From NCBI RefSeq assembly GCF_000371785.1, contig NZ_AQUI01000002.1, forward strand, positions 4,885,352-4,949,351: a stretch of DNA of 64,000 bases, written 5' to 3'. The position numbers and the translations under genes were made by a program. The notes beneath the pieces were generated by a model. The model was not told the DNA's origin and did no database searches. It saw nothing but the letters and a program-made list of their open reading frames with translations. Source of the stretch: Actinopolyspora halophila DSM 43834 (GTDB lineage: Bacteria; Actinomycetota; Actinomycetes; Mycobacteriales; Pseudonocardiaceae). Positions 54,604 to 63,124 of this stretch are shown one piece after another (within the stretch, counting starts at the first letter, position 1; each line of letters opens with the position of its first letter).

Positions 54604-55350
54604 ATGCTTCAGGCCACGGTGCAGCACCAACCGACGCCGCGACGCCCACCAGCCCTCCCCGAAGTGGCCCAACAACCGCACCCCGACACCGCGGGAGGCA
54701 GCACCCGGCAACTCAACACGGCACCGCGGGAACCGACGGGAACCGACGGGCCGGCCGACACCGCGACCGCGTCGAACCCGCCGGAACAGTCCGGCGCGGA
54801 CAACTGGAACCACGTCCACGCCGCGCAGAACGGTGACAACCAGGCATTCGGCAGGCTCTACGATCAGTACTCGTACCTGGTGTACCGCTACGTGCTGCTC
54901 CGCGTCAGCGATCACTGCCTGGCCGAGGACATCACGAGCGAGACCTTCGCCCGCGCGCTGCGGCGCATCGCCTCGGTGAGTTACCAGGGACGCGATGTGG
55001 CCGCCTGGTTCATCACGATCGCGAAGAACCTCCTGCTCGACCACATCAAGTCCAGCCGCAACAGGCTGGAGGTCCCGCTGGCCGATCCCGGCGAGGCCAA
55101 CAGGAACGGGGGCCCGCACCACAACGGCCCCGAGCAACAGGTGCTGGCCGAGGCCGCCCACGCGGAACTGCTGGACTGCGTCCGCAGACTCAACTCCGAT
55201 CAGCGCGAGTGCATCAGACTGCGCTTCCTCCAGGGACTGTCCGTCACCGAGACGGCCGAGCGCATGCACCGCAACGAAGGTGCCGTGAAGGCGCTGCAGC
55301 ACAGGGCGATCCGCAGACTCGCCCAACTGCTGCCCGACGACCCGCGCTGA
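54604..55350 (+). CDS. BldN-like ECF sigma factor
   Basis: 248 residues. A Pro/Gln/Thr-rich N-terminal extension of about 70 residues precedes sigma region 2 (FGRLYDQYSYLVYRYVLLRVSDHCLAEDITSETFARALRRIASVSYQGRDVAAWFITIAKNLLLDHIKSSRNRLEV) and region 4 (VRRLNSDQRECIRLRFLQGLSVTETAERMHRNEGAVKALQHRAIRRLAQLLP). This is the pattern of Streptomyces BldN, a developmental sigma made as a proprotein with an N-terminal extension. No anti-sigma gene (rsbN) follows directly. The ATG at 54604 is plausible, with a weak ribosome site. Confidence 0.88.
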   Translation: MLQATVQHQPTPRRPPALPEVAQQPHPDTAGGSTRQLNTAPREPTGTDGPADTATASNPPEQSGADNWNHVHAAQNGDNQAFGRLYDQYSYLVYRYVLLRVSDHCLAEDITSETFARALRRIASVSYQGRDVAAWFITIAKNLLLDHIKSSRNRLEVPLADPGEANRNGGPHHNGPEQQVLAEAAHAELLDCVRRLNSDQRECIRLRFLQGLSVTETAERMHRNEGAVKALQHRAIRRLAQLLPDDPR

Positions 55351-55543
55351 TGCGCGTGGCAGAGCAGGAACCGGGGCGAAAGGGCCGCCCGAGCTTCCCT
55401 GAACCAGGGACACCCCGCCACCACGGCCCCGGACACCCGTGTCCCACCCCACGGTGGAACACCGCCGCCCCCGAGTGGGTCAATACCCGAAACGGACAAT
55501 GCCTCTAAGCTAGGAAGGCCGGCGGCAGGCACAGCACCCACCG

Positions 55544-56569
55544 ATGAACAGCCAGACCGCCCGCAGGCCCACAGCAACACGCAAAAGACTCCGGAGGACA
55601 CCGGGAGGCGCGGCGGTGCCGACATGGCCAGGCTCAGCCGAGAGAACCAACAGCGGGGATCAGCACGGCAACACGTCCGAGACGAACCAACGGACGCGGG
55701 AAGATTCCCTGGACAGCGCCAAACTGGCCGGACGGGCCTCCGCCGAGGCAGCGGTCACCACGGCTCCGGACAGCGGCAACACGACGTCACCGCGCGACCT
55801 GACGGCCGCCGCCTTCTTCGACGTCGACAACACGATGATGATGGGGGCCTCGCTTTTCCACTTCGCCCGCGGGCTCGCCGCCAGGAAGTTCTTCAAGGCC
55901 GCAGATCTGGCCGGGTTCGCCTGGCAACAGGTGAAATTCCGCATAGCCGGTACCGAGAACGTCCAGGACCTGCAGAGCAGCAGGGAACAGGCGCTGTCCT
56001 TCGTGGCGGGGCGTGACGTATCCGACCTCGTCGGGTTGAGCGAGGAGATCTACGACGAACTCATGGTCAATCGGATCTGGGCGGGGACGCGCGCACTGGC
56101 CCAGATGCACCTCGACGCGGGGCAACGCGTGTGGCTGGTCACGGCCACCCCGGTGGAGCTGGCCCAGATAATGGCGCGACGTCTCGGACTGACCGGTGCC
56201 CTCGGAACGGTCGCCGAGCACTCCCGGGGCATCTACACGGGCAGGCTCGTGGGTGAGATGTTGCACGGGCGGGCCAAGGCACACGCCGTCCGCGCGCTGG
56301 CTGCCAGCGAAGGCCTGGACCTGCGGCGCTGCACCGCCTACTCGGACTCGGCCAACGACGTGCCCATGCTGTCGGTCGTCGGTAAGGCCGTCGCGGTCAA
56401 CCCCGATCAGCGGCTGCGCGAGATAGCGCGCTCGCGCGGCTGGGAGATCCGCGACTTCCGGACCGGCCGCAAGGCCGCGCGCATCGGCGTGCACTCGGTG
56501 CTGGGCGCCGGAGCGCTGGCCGGAGCGCTGGCGGCCGGGCTGGCCTACCGGCGCAGGGACCGCTCCTGA
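55544..56569 (+). CDS. HAD-IB family phosphatase (SerB1-like)
   Basis: 341 residues. An 85-residue variable, Thr/Arg/Gly-rich N-terminus precedes the HAD-IB domain: [27 protein letters not shown] (catalytic DVDNT), [21 protein letters not shown] (motif II) and [38 protein letters not shown] (motifs III/IV). A C-terminal membrane helix ([23 protein letters not shown]) follows. Homologues lie beside the rex-hem locus in actinobacteria (Rv0505c). Substrate is uncertain: a phosphoserine or lipid phosphate. The true start may be downstream of 55544. Confidence 0.85.
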   Translation: MNSQTARRPTATRKRLRRTPGGAAVPTWPGSAERTNSGDQHGNTSETNQRTREDSLDSAKLAGRASAEAAVTTAPDSGNTTSPRDLTAAAFFDVDNTMMMGASLFHFARGLAARKFFKAADLAGFAWQQVKFRIAGTENVQDLQSSREQALSFVAGRDVSDLVGLSEEIYDELMVNRIWAGTRALAQMHLDAGQRVWLVTATPVELAQIMARRLGLTGALGTVAEHSRGIYTGRLVGEMLHGRAKAHAVRALAASEGLDLRRCTAYSDSANDVPMLSVVGKAVAVNPDQRLREIARSRGWEIRDFRTGRKAARIGVHSVLGAGALAGALAAGLAYRRRDRS

Positions 56570-56605
56570 CCGGCCGTCCTCGGACTCTCGGACACGTACC
56601 CACCC

Positions 56606-56624
56606 GGTTCCGGCTCGCGGAACC
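56606..56624. terminator. hairpin between convergent genes
   Basis: GGTTCCG (56606-56612) and CGGAACC (56618-56624) form a 7-bp stem with a 5-base loop between the rightward HAD gene and the leftward HTH gene, whose stop is at 56629. Confidence 0.55.
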
Positions 56625-56628
56625 CCGC

Positions 56629-57111
56629 TCAACCGCGGGACCGGGTCACCCACGCACCGAGCAGGTAGCCCGCTCCCAACGTGAGGAGCACGCTGCCGAG
56701 CACGACCGCGAATGGCACGTCCCGGTCCGCCGTCCTGATCGACACGGTCGGTGACCTCCTCGGCGTCGAGACGGGCACCTCTCCGTCACCGGTGACCACG
56801 TCCGCGCCGAAACTTTCCCCCGAGCGGTCACTCCACCGATTCGTCCGCTGAGTACACTCCCGGTGGGCGGTTTCCCACAGCGGCAGCACACGCTCGTGGT
56901 CGGCTCCGACGGCCTGGCAAAAAACCAGTATCGCCTGATAAGGCGGTAACGTCCTGCCGCTGAGATACCGTCCCCACGAAGACTTGCTGTAGTTCGTCCG
57001 CTCCCCCAGCGCCGCCAGCGTCAGCCCGCTGCGGGCCCGCAGTCTTCGCAACTGGGTCACGAGCTCGTCGATTCCCGCGGTCTCGGAACTCCGGTCAACC
57101 TGCCGCACCAT
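56629..57111 (-). CDS. membrane-tethered XRE-type HTH protein
   Basis: 160 residues. Residues 15-75 form a helix-turn-helix of the XRE type (LVTQLRRLRARSGLTLAALGERTNYSKSSWGRYLSGRTLPPYQAILVFCQAVG). A charged linker follows, and a single helix near the C-terminus (VPFAVVLGSVLLTLGAGYLLGAWV) with a basic end would anchor it to the membrane. Such proteins are common in mycelial actinomycetes; targets are unknown. It is divergent from the secreted peptidoglycan hydrolase gene. Confidence 0.82.
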   Translation of the reverse strand: MVRQVDRSSETAGIDELVTQLRRLRARSGLTLAALGERTNYSKSSWGRYLSGRTLPPYQAILVFCQAVGADHERVLPLWETAHRECTQRTNRWSDRSGESFGADVVTGDGEVPVSTPRRSPTVSIRTADRDVPFAVVLGSVLLTLGAGYLLGAWVTRSRG

Positions 57112-57606
57112 GCTTCAGTCCTCTCGTGGCGGTCCGCACGTCCGCAGGCTCGACGCCGTGCGACAAACCTGAACGGACTTCGCGCTCGCGATCGACTCTA
57201 AACGGCGTGTCCCGACCTGACAGCGCTGTCACTCGGCGCACGCCCGGAATTCCCGGTCTTTCGCTCGCCGTTCCGACGGATAGTTCGCGCATCGTGGAGC
57301 GCCATGCGAGCTCGACGGTGGACAACTCACCGCTCGCGGAACCTTTGTCGCCGCACGACTTCCGGAAGAGCCCCACGCTCCGGGATTTCCCGTCCCGTCT
57401 CACGAACCCTGGTCCGGAAGACGGGGCGCAGCGATGATTCCGGACCGACAGGCCCGCCGGGCCAAGGTCGTGTTCCGAGGTGTGTCCTCCCCGGAAAGCG
57501 GTTGTCCGCACCGAGGGGGTCGCGGACCGAGCCACTACCGGAACGTCGGAGGTGCACGGTGACCCCGCGAGCACGCCCGCTCCCCGAACCCTTCGGAAAG
57601 GAATCC
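57112..57606. other. divergent upstream region of the HTH and CHAP-domain genes
   Basis: About 495 bases with no supported gene; open frames here have non-coding composition. It should contain the promoters of both flanking genes. No clear operator or hairpin was recognised. Confidence 0.4.
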
Positions 57607-58905
57607 ATGCGCAAGTCACGTTTCCCGAAAGCGGGGGCGCGTCACCTGCTGTTCGGGTTGTTGGCACTGGTCATGGCGACCACGGGCGCGGTCGCGACAC
57701 CCGGCCAGTCGGAAGCGGCTCCCAGCCTCTCGGTTCGCGAGGTCCAGCAGGACCTCGCGGGGCTCGGCTACCTGCCCTGGGAGGGCGTCGACGGCATCGA
57801 CGGCCCGCAGACCTCCGGAGCCATCAGCAAGTTCCAGTCCGCGCAGTGCCTCGCCGTCGACGGCATCGCCGGTCCCAACACGACCACCGCGCTGATGGAC
57901 AAGGTCGAGGAGGTCCAGCGGGCGGCCGGCACGAGCGCCGACGGCATCTACGGACTGTGGACGGTCCAGAGCGTGGAGCGCTACCAGCGTGAGCACGACC
58001 TCACCTACGACGGGATCGCCGGGCCGCAGACCATGAGTTCGATGGGCATCGAACGGCGGAAGGGCTGCTCCGACGACGTCCAGGGTCTGCCGTATCCGTC
58101 CTCGTACACCCAACAGGTGCAGTGGAACCTGGCGGGAATGGGCTACCTGCCGTGGAGCGGTATCGACGGCATCGTCGGGCCGCAGACGCGTTCGGCGACT
58201 CTCGAATTCCAGCGCGACGCCTGCATCTCCACCGACGCGATCGCCGGTCCGGAGACCAATAACCACATGAGCGAGCAGGTGACGAAGGTCCAGCGAGCCG
58301 CTGGGTCCGGTGCGGACGGAGCATACGGTCCGAACACACGCGCCGCGGTCGAGGACTACCAGCGGGCCCACGGCCTGGCCGTGGACGGGATGGCCGGGCC
58401 GAACACCATGAGCGAGATGGGAATCGCCCGAGTGATGTGCGATCAGTCCGCGGGGGACCCGACGCCCCCGGCCGACGGCTCGACGCGGGACAGGATCGTG
58501 TCGATCGCTGCGGGTGAGCACGGATACCGGGAGTACAACACGAACTGCCAGAAGTACGGCGACTGGTGTGCCGCGTGGTGCGCGCGGTTCGGCACCTGGG
58601 TGTGGCAGAACGCGGGTGTCGACGTGCCGACCTACTGGTTCACCGGAGACTGGTACAGATGGGGCCTGAACAACGGGCACTCCGTCCCCGCTTCCGCGGG
58701 ATTCTCCGGCATCAAGCCGGGTGACGCGGTCTTCTGGGGGTCCAGCCCTTCGAACACCACTACCAGCTATCACGTGGACCTGGTCGAGTCGGTCAACGCG
58801 GACGGCACCTTGAACCTCATCGGAGGCAACGTCTCCGACTCCGTCACCCGCAAGTACAACGTGGATCCGTACGCGGCCGAGATCTACGGCTACACCCGTC
58901 CGTGA
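57607..58905 (+). CDS. secreted CHAP-domain peptidoglycan hydrolase with four peptidoglycan-binding domains
   Basis: 432 residues. Signal peptide HLLFGLLALVMATTGAVATPGQSEAA. Eight motifs of the DGxxGPxT type (DGIDGPQT, DGIAGPNT, DGIYGLWT, DGIAGPQT, DGIVGPQT, DAIAGPET, DGAYGPNT, DGMAGPNT) mark four PG_binding_1 domains arranged as two similar pairs, residues about 35-280. The CHAP domain follows: AAGEHGYREYNTNCQKYGDWCAAWCARFGTWVWQNAGV with the cysteine nucleophile, and SYHVDLVESV with the histidine. It probably cuts peptide cross-bridges. The ATG at 57607 has a GGAAAGGA site. Confidence 0.9.
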   Translation: MRKSRFPKAGARHLLFGLLALVMATTGAVATPGQSEAAPSLSVREVQQDLAGLGYLPWEGVDGIDGPQTSGAISKFQSAQCLAVDGIAGPNTTTALMDKVEEVQRAAGTSADGIYGLWTVQSVERYQREHDLTYDGIAGPQTMSSMGIERRKGCSDDVQGLPYPSSYTQQVQWNLAGMGYLPWSGIDGIVGPQTRSATLEFQRDACISTDAIAGPETNNHMSEQVTKVQRAAGSGADGAYGPNTRAAVEDYQRAHGLAVDGMAGPNTMSEMGIARVMCDQSAGDPTPPADGSTRDRIVSIAAGEHGYREYNTNCQKYGDWCAAWCARFGTWVWQNAGVDVPTYWFTGDWYRWGLNNGHSVPASAGFSGIKPGDAVFWGSSPSNTTTSYHVDLVESVNADGTLNLIGGNVSDSVTRKYNVDPYAAEIYGYTRP

Positions 58906-59110
58906 ACGGGACCTTCGCAGAGTCGGTTTCCGCGGGTGCTCGACCAGCGGAGCCTCACGCGGGCCCTCGCTCCCGGGAGGCCGCGGCATCGGATGGACGA
59001 CTGCCGACCCGCCGACGGCGATCGACGACGTCCCCGGTGTTTCCGCACACGACCTCGTGCCTTCCGAAACCCGCGCTCCCTTTCCGAAACCCGCGATTGG
59101 CAGGAAAACG

Positions 59111-59527
59111 ATGTCACGAGCGACAACCGGCACGAAACGCGTTCTCGGCGTGATCGGCCTCGCGACGGCCTCGGCGACGGCCACGCTGGCGTTCCCGCTC
59201 GCGGCCACGGCCGAAACCGCGGCCATCCCCAACTGCACTACCGCTGACGGAGTGATCCCCGCGACCTCCAGCGGCTCCCACTACTGCGTGATGGGTACGG
59301 GCAACGGCGGCTCGCCCGTGACGGCGTTGCAGCGATCGTTGCGGAACTGCGAGGGGCAGTCCATCGCCGTGGACGGCATCTACGGCCCCGCCACCCGCGC
59401 AGCGGTGCTGGACGTGCAGCGGCGGGCCGGAATCGCGCAGGACGGCGTGTACGGTCCCCGGACCCGTAACGCGATGCACTGGCACGTCGGTGCCGACTGC
59501 GTCAGCTACCAGTACGGCTGGGGGTGA
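59111..59527 (+). CDS. secreted single-domain peptidoglycan-binding protein
   Basis: 138 residues. Signal peptide VLGVIGLATASATATLAFPLAATAETAA, then one PG_binding_1 domain (VTALQRSLRNCEGQSIAVDGIYGPATRAAVLDVQRRAGIAQDGVYGPRTRNAM) with four cysteines likely in disulfides, and no catalytic domain. It may bind wall peptides for its neighbour or act as an inhibitor; nothing decides. The ATG at 59111 follows AGGAAAACG. Confidence 0.88.
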   Translation: MSRATTGTKRVLGVIGLATASATATLAFPLAATAETAAIPNCTTADGVIPATSSGSHYCVMGTGNGGSPVTALQRSLRNCEGQSIAVDGIYGPATRAAVLDVQRRAGIAQDGVYGPRTRNAMHWHVGADCVSYQYGWG

Positions 59528-59544
59528 CGGGAACTCTTCCGGTT

Positions 59545-59570
59545 CGGTCACCGGGGGAACTCGGTGACCG
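59545..59570. terminator. bidirectional hairpin terminator
   Basis: CGGTCACCG (59545-59553) and CGGTGACCG (59562-59570) make a perfect 9-bp stem with an 8-base loop between convergent genes ending at 59527 and 59601. Confidence 0.75.
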
Positions 59571-59600
59571 GATCCCGGCAACCGGGGTGCCGAGGCCCGG

Positions 59601-60566
59601 CTAACCGAAAAAGACGCTGTCCCGTTGGGCCAGCAACCGGTAGATCGTCTCCTGGATGTTCTCCCGCACCTGGTCACTCAGGTCGAACACGACCATCGGG
59701 TCCTCGGCCGCCTCCGCCCCGTAGTCGGCGGTGTCGATGGGCTCGCCGAACTCGATGTACCACTTGGTGGGCAGCGGAACCGCGCCGAGCGCGCCCAGCT
59801 GCGGGAAGAACGGCGTCACGGGGAAATAGGGCATCCCGAGCAAGCGCGCCAGCGGACGGATGTCGCCGATCTTGGGGTGTATCTCCTCCGCCCCGACTAT
59901 GGAACAGGGCACTATGGGCGCTCCGCGCCGCATGGCCGCCGATACGAAACCACCACGTCCGAAGCGCTGCAGCTTGTAGCGGTCCCGGAACGGCTTGCCG
60001 ATCCCCTTGAACCCCTCGGGCCACACACCGACCAGTTCACCCGCACGCAGCAGGCGCTCGGCGTCCTCGTTGCACGCGAGGGTCTGCCCCGTCCGCCTGG
60101 CCAGGGAACCGATCAGCGGAGCGGCGAAAACCAGATCGGCGCCGAGCATCCGCAGATGCCTGCCCGCCGGGTGCCGGTCGCGCAGCGCGACCGTGGTCAT
60201 CAGCGCGTCCCACGGCAACGTGCCCGAGTGGTTGGCCACCACGAGGGCTCCCGAGTCGCTCGGTACGTTGTCCAGGCCGATGGCCTCCACCCGGAACCAG
60301 TTCTCGTAAACGGTCCGCAGGGCGGGCAGGACCACCCTGTCGGTGAGTTCCCTGTCGAAACCGAACTCGTCCACTCCGTACTCGCCGACCAGCCGCCGCC
60401 GGACGAAGGCGAGCGCGTCGACGAGGGTTTCCTGCCAGTCGGCGTGATCCGCCTCCGAGTCCGTCCGCGCCCGACCGGCACCGGGGCCCCCTTCCGAACC
60501 GTCCTGCCCGCCCGCTCGCGACTCACCCGCGCCCGGGTAAAGCGGGATCACTCGCGCGTTCGCCAT
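59601..60566 (-). CDS. lysophospholipid/diacylglycerol acyltransferase-like protein
   Basis: 321 residues. The acyltransferase core shows ALVVANHSGTLPWDALMTTVAL (His113, Asp120, spacing HX6D as in the DAGAT-like branch), the VGVWPEGFKGIGKP motif and GAPIVPCSIVGAEEIHP. The N-terminal 45 residues are low complexity. It acts on membrane lipids at the cytoplasmic face. The homologous gene next to an epimerase in mycobacteria (Rv0501-Rv0502) is in the same order. The ATG at 60564-60566 is used. Confidence 0.85.
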   Translation of the reverse strand: MANARVIPLYPGAGESRAGGQDGSEGGPGAGRARTDSEADHADWQETLVDALAFVRRRLVGEYGVDEFGFDRELTDRVVLPALRTVYENWFRVEAIGLDNVPSDSGALVVANHSGTLPWDALMTTVALRDRHPAGRHLRMLGADLVFAAPLIGSLARRTGQTLACNEDAERLLRAGELVGVWPEGFKGIGKPFRDRYKLQRFGRGGFVSAAMRRGAPIVPCSIVGAEEIHPKIGDIRPLARLLGMPYFPVTPFFPQLGALGAVPLPTKWYIEFGEPIDTADYGAEAAEDPMVVFDLSDQVRENIQETIYRLLAQRDSVFFG

Positions 60567-60688
60567 CGCTCCTCCCTCACAGAGCTCACTCGGACAGTCG
60601 GTGCCCGCCCGAACACCCGCTCACGAGACAGCGGGAGGTTCGCACCGGGCGACCGACGCGCACCCGTGCGCACCGAAACGGGAAACCT

Positions 60689-61723
60689 CTACCAGCCCGC
60701 CCGGGAGATCGCCCTGCCGAGCTCACGTTCGGCCGCCCTGATCCGCTCGGGGGAAACCAGCGGACGCAGGTCCCGGCCGTGCACGAAGTCGTCGAAGGCC
60801 TGTTGCGTGGTCCACCTCGGAACGAATCCGAACCGCTCGCGCAGTCTCGTCGTGTCCACGACACGCCCGAAGTTCAGGATCTCCAGCTGATCGGCGGAAA
60901 GTCCGGCGAGGTTCGTCCCGCGCAGGAAGCCGGTCAACGGCGGGATCGCCGAGCCGGGAACCGGGGTCGGCACTCTGCCCGCTCTTCTGATCGCCTGGCC
61001 GAGCATGAGCACCCCGTCTCCTCCCGCGTTGAACACGCCGGGGTGTTCCTCCAGGGTGGCCCGTTGCAGCACGGCGAGGGCGTCCTCCGAGTGCAGCAGC
61101 TGCAGCCGGGCGTCCCGCCCGAAGATCGTCGGCACGAGGGGAAGCGAGAAGTACCTCGTCAGGGTGGAGTCGACGCGCGGTCCGACCAGGTCGGTGAATC
61201 GCAGGACGGTTATGTCCATATCGGGGCGGCGCCGGCCGAGTCCGCGCGCGTAGCCCTCCACCTCGACGGCGTCCTTCGAACGCCCGGAAGAGGGCAGATC
61301 CTTGGGCGCGGTGTCCTCGGTGAAGACCGCGGGGTCGCGCGGGCTGGCCCCGTAGACCGCACTGCTCGACCTCACGACCAGTTTCCGCACCAACGGGGAG
61401 CTCTGGCAGGCGGCCATCAACCGCATGGTGCCGAGAACGTTCATCTCCTTGTGCACGGTGCGGGCCGAGGGCGGACCGTCCGAATCGGTCGAGGCCTGCA
61501 CGACCGTGTCCACCCGCGCCTCGGAGACGATCTTGGCGATCAGCGGGTTCCTGATGTCGGCGCGCACGAACTCCGCACGTCCCATCCTGCGCGAGAGTTC
61601 CGGGGACGGCGGGACGACGTCCACTCCGAGCACTCTGCCCACGCCGGGGGCCTCGGCCAGTCGTCCGGCCAGATGCGCACCGATGAAACGGCTGACTCCC
61701 GTGACGAGCACGACATCCGGCAC
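60689..61723 (-). CDS. NAD-dependent epimerase/dehydratase family protein
   Basis: 344-residue short-chain (extended SDR) protein. The Rossmann motif is VLVTGVSRFIGAHLAGRLAE, with Val-Ser in place of the usual Gly-Gly (G-A-G-G) pattern. VRSSSAVYGASPRDPAVF and SSGRSKDAVEVEGYARG occupy the catalytic region: the YxxxK motif of active epimerases appears altered (no clear YxxxK), so it may be a regulator or have a different activity. It corresponds to Rv0501 (annotated galE2) by position. The GTG at 61721-61723 has AGGAGG six bases upstream. Confidence 0.8.
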   Translation of the reverse strand: MPDVVLVTGVSRFIGAHLAGRLAEAPGVGRVLGVDVVPPSPELSRRMGRAEFVRADIRNPLIAKIVSEARVDTVVQASTDSDGPPSARTVHKEMNVLGTMRLMAACQSSPLVRKLVVRSSSAVYGASPRDPAVFTEDTAPKDLPSSGRSKDAVEVEGYARGLGRRRPDMDITVLRFTDLVGPRVDSTLTRYFSLPLVPTIFGRDARLQLLHSEDALAVLQRATLEEHPGVFNAGGDGVLMLGQAIRRAGRVPTPVPGSAIPPLTGFLRGTNLAGLSADQLEILNFGRVVDTTRLRERFGFVPRWTTQQAFDDFVHGRDLRPLVSPERIRAAERELGRAISRAGW

Positions 61724-62105
61724 CGCCGGCCTCCTGGAAGCGTTCGACCGTCGTTCCGGGCCGGAGGAGCACCGCGCGAAGGACTCCACGGTCCGATCCC
61801 GCCCACGGCACCGGCCCTGCGGCAATCGTAACCCCGAAAGCGTCAGCGGAACGTGTTCAGCAGGTCGTGAAAAGCCGCAGGGATGGGCTCACCGCGCGAG
61901 TACCGACCGGCACCGCCGCGGGAGGTCCCGTCACCCGCGTCGCCGAGCGAACCGAACCGGGGCGAACTCCCGCAGGAGCTCACTGATGCTTTCCTGTCGT
62001 ATTGATGGCCGGTGTGGTGCTTCGGCGCCCGCGGCGCCGAAACGACTACGCCGCCCACCGGTGCCGCCGAGCAACCACCCGATCAACCTGAACAGACAAT
62101 CCCAG
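61724..62105. repeat. gap with a copy of the dispersed repeat
   Basis: No gene; in particular no small basic peptide gene as found at this place in mycobacteria. GGCACCGCCGCGGG lies at 61912. From 61982 to 62051 the sequence matches the reverse complement of 54263-54334, including the palindrome TTCGGCGCC (62021-62029)/GGCGCCGAA (62033-62041). Next, GCCGCCGAGCAACCACCCGA (62062-62081) repeats a string also found near 21360. The block lies downstream of proC. Confidence 0.75.
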
Positions 62106-62939
62106 TCAGTCGTTCCCCTCCTGGGAAGGGTCCGCCCGGTGCTTGGCGCCCAACTCCACGGAGCGGGAGTGGGCCGCCTCGATCGCGTCGATCAACGCGG
62201 CGCGGACCCCGTGCTTCTCCAGTTCGCGGACACCCGAGATCGTCGTGCCTCCCGGAGAGGTTACCCCCTCGCGCATGATCACGGGGTGCCCTTCGCCCTC
62301 CCGGAGCATGGCGGCCGATCCCACCGCGGACTGGACGACCAGCTCGGCGGCCACCGCCCGCGGCAGACCGAGCAGAATCCCCGCGTCGACCATCGCCTCG
62401 ACCAGGTAGAAGAAATAGGCGGGCCCGGATCCGGACAGCGCGGTGACCGCGTCCTGTTGACTCTCCGGGAGGCGCACCACGCGCCCCACGCTGCCGAGCA
62501 TCTCCTCCACGGTCTCGAGATGCGAGTCGGTGGCGTGCGTACCGGCCGAGACCGCGCTCATCGCCTCCCCGACCAGCATCGGCGTGTTCGGCATGACGCG
62601 CACGACCGGAGTCCCCGCGGCGAAGCGCCGCTCGAAGAGCTCGGTCGGCAGTCCGGCGCACAGCGTCACGACCAGCTTCTCCGGGGTGATCAGCGGGGCG
62701 ATCAGCTCGAGCAGCGGATCGATGTCCTGCGGCTTGACCGAAACGACCAGCACGTCGGCCTGCTCAACGGCCTCGGCGACGTCCACATTGCGGACACCGT
62801 AGCGCTCGGTCAGCTCCTCCGCGCGCTGCTGGTATCGCTCGGTGAACAACAGCTTCTCCGTCGCGTGTCCGGCGTTGATCAGACCGGACAGCAACGATTC
62901 CCCGATCTTTCCTGCCCCGAGTACGGCGATCGTCGACAT
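62106..62939 (-). CDS. proC: pyrroline-5-carboxylate reductase
   Basis: 277 residues, last enzyme of proline synthesis. It shows the NAD(P) motif IAVLGAGKIGESLLSGL, DVLVVSVKPQDIDPLL, VRVMPNTPMLVGEAMSAVS, the substrate region TALSGSGPAYFFYLVEAMVDAGILLGL and HPVIMREGVTSPGGTTISGVRELEKHGVRAALIDAIEAAHSRS. The ATG at 62937-62939 lacks a ribosome site; a leaderless message is possible. The frame continues upstream but loses homology. Confidence 0.95.
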   Translation of the reverse strand: MSTIAVLGAGKIGESLLSGLINAGHATEKLLFTERYQQRAEELTERYGVRNVDVAEAVEQADVLVVSVKPQDIDPLLELIAPLITPEKLVVTLCAGLPTELFERRFAAGTPVVRVMPNTPMLVGEAMSAVSAGTHATDSHLETVEEMLGSVGRVVRLPESQQDAVTALSGSGPAYFFYLVEAMVDAGILLGLPRAVAAELVVQSAVGSAAMLREGEGHPVIMREGVTSPGGTTISGVRELEKHGVRAALIDAIEAAHSRSVELGAKHRADPSQEGND

Positions 62940-63071
62940 GGGATCAGGGTGCCAGAGGGGAGCCACCCCCGAACTCGCGGTCCCGTCCACCCGGTGGGAC
63001 GAGCTCGCACGCACGGGCACGTCCGCGCGTGGAGGTTTTCCGGTCGGGCCGTTGGTGGGCTCGGGGCTTTT

Positions 63072-63095
63072 CTTCCGGCGCTCCCGGCGCCGAAG
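63072..63095. repeat. imperfect palindrome of the dispersed family
   Basis: CTTCCGGCGC (63072-63081) and GGCGCCGAAG (63086-63095) can pair with one bulge. It lies 30 bases downstream of the leftward gene ending at 63125 and could also serve as its terminator. Confidence 0.5.
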
Positions 63096-63124
63096 CGCAC
63101 CGCTCTCGAGCGGCAAAACTTCGA

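Noticed and set aside
57126-57437. 103-codon frame between the HTH and CHAP genes
   Set aside because: No ribosome site, no recognisable domain, Arg/Ser/Thr/Pro-rich composition typical of non-coding high-GC DNA.
61724-62105. Small bS22-like ribosomal peptide gene expected here from mycobacterial gene order
   Set aside because: No Lys/Arg-rich short frame was found on either strand in this gap.
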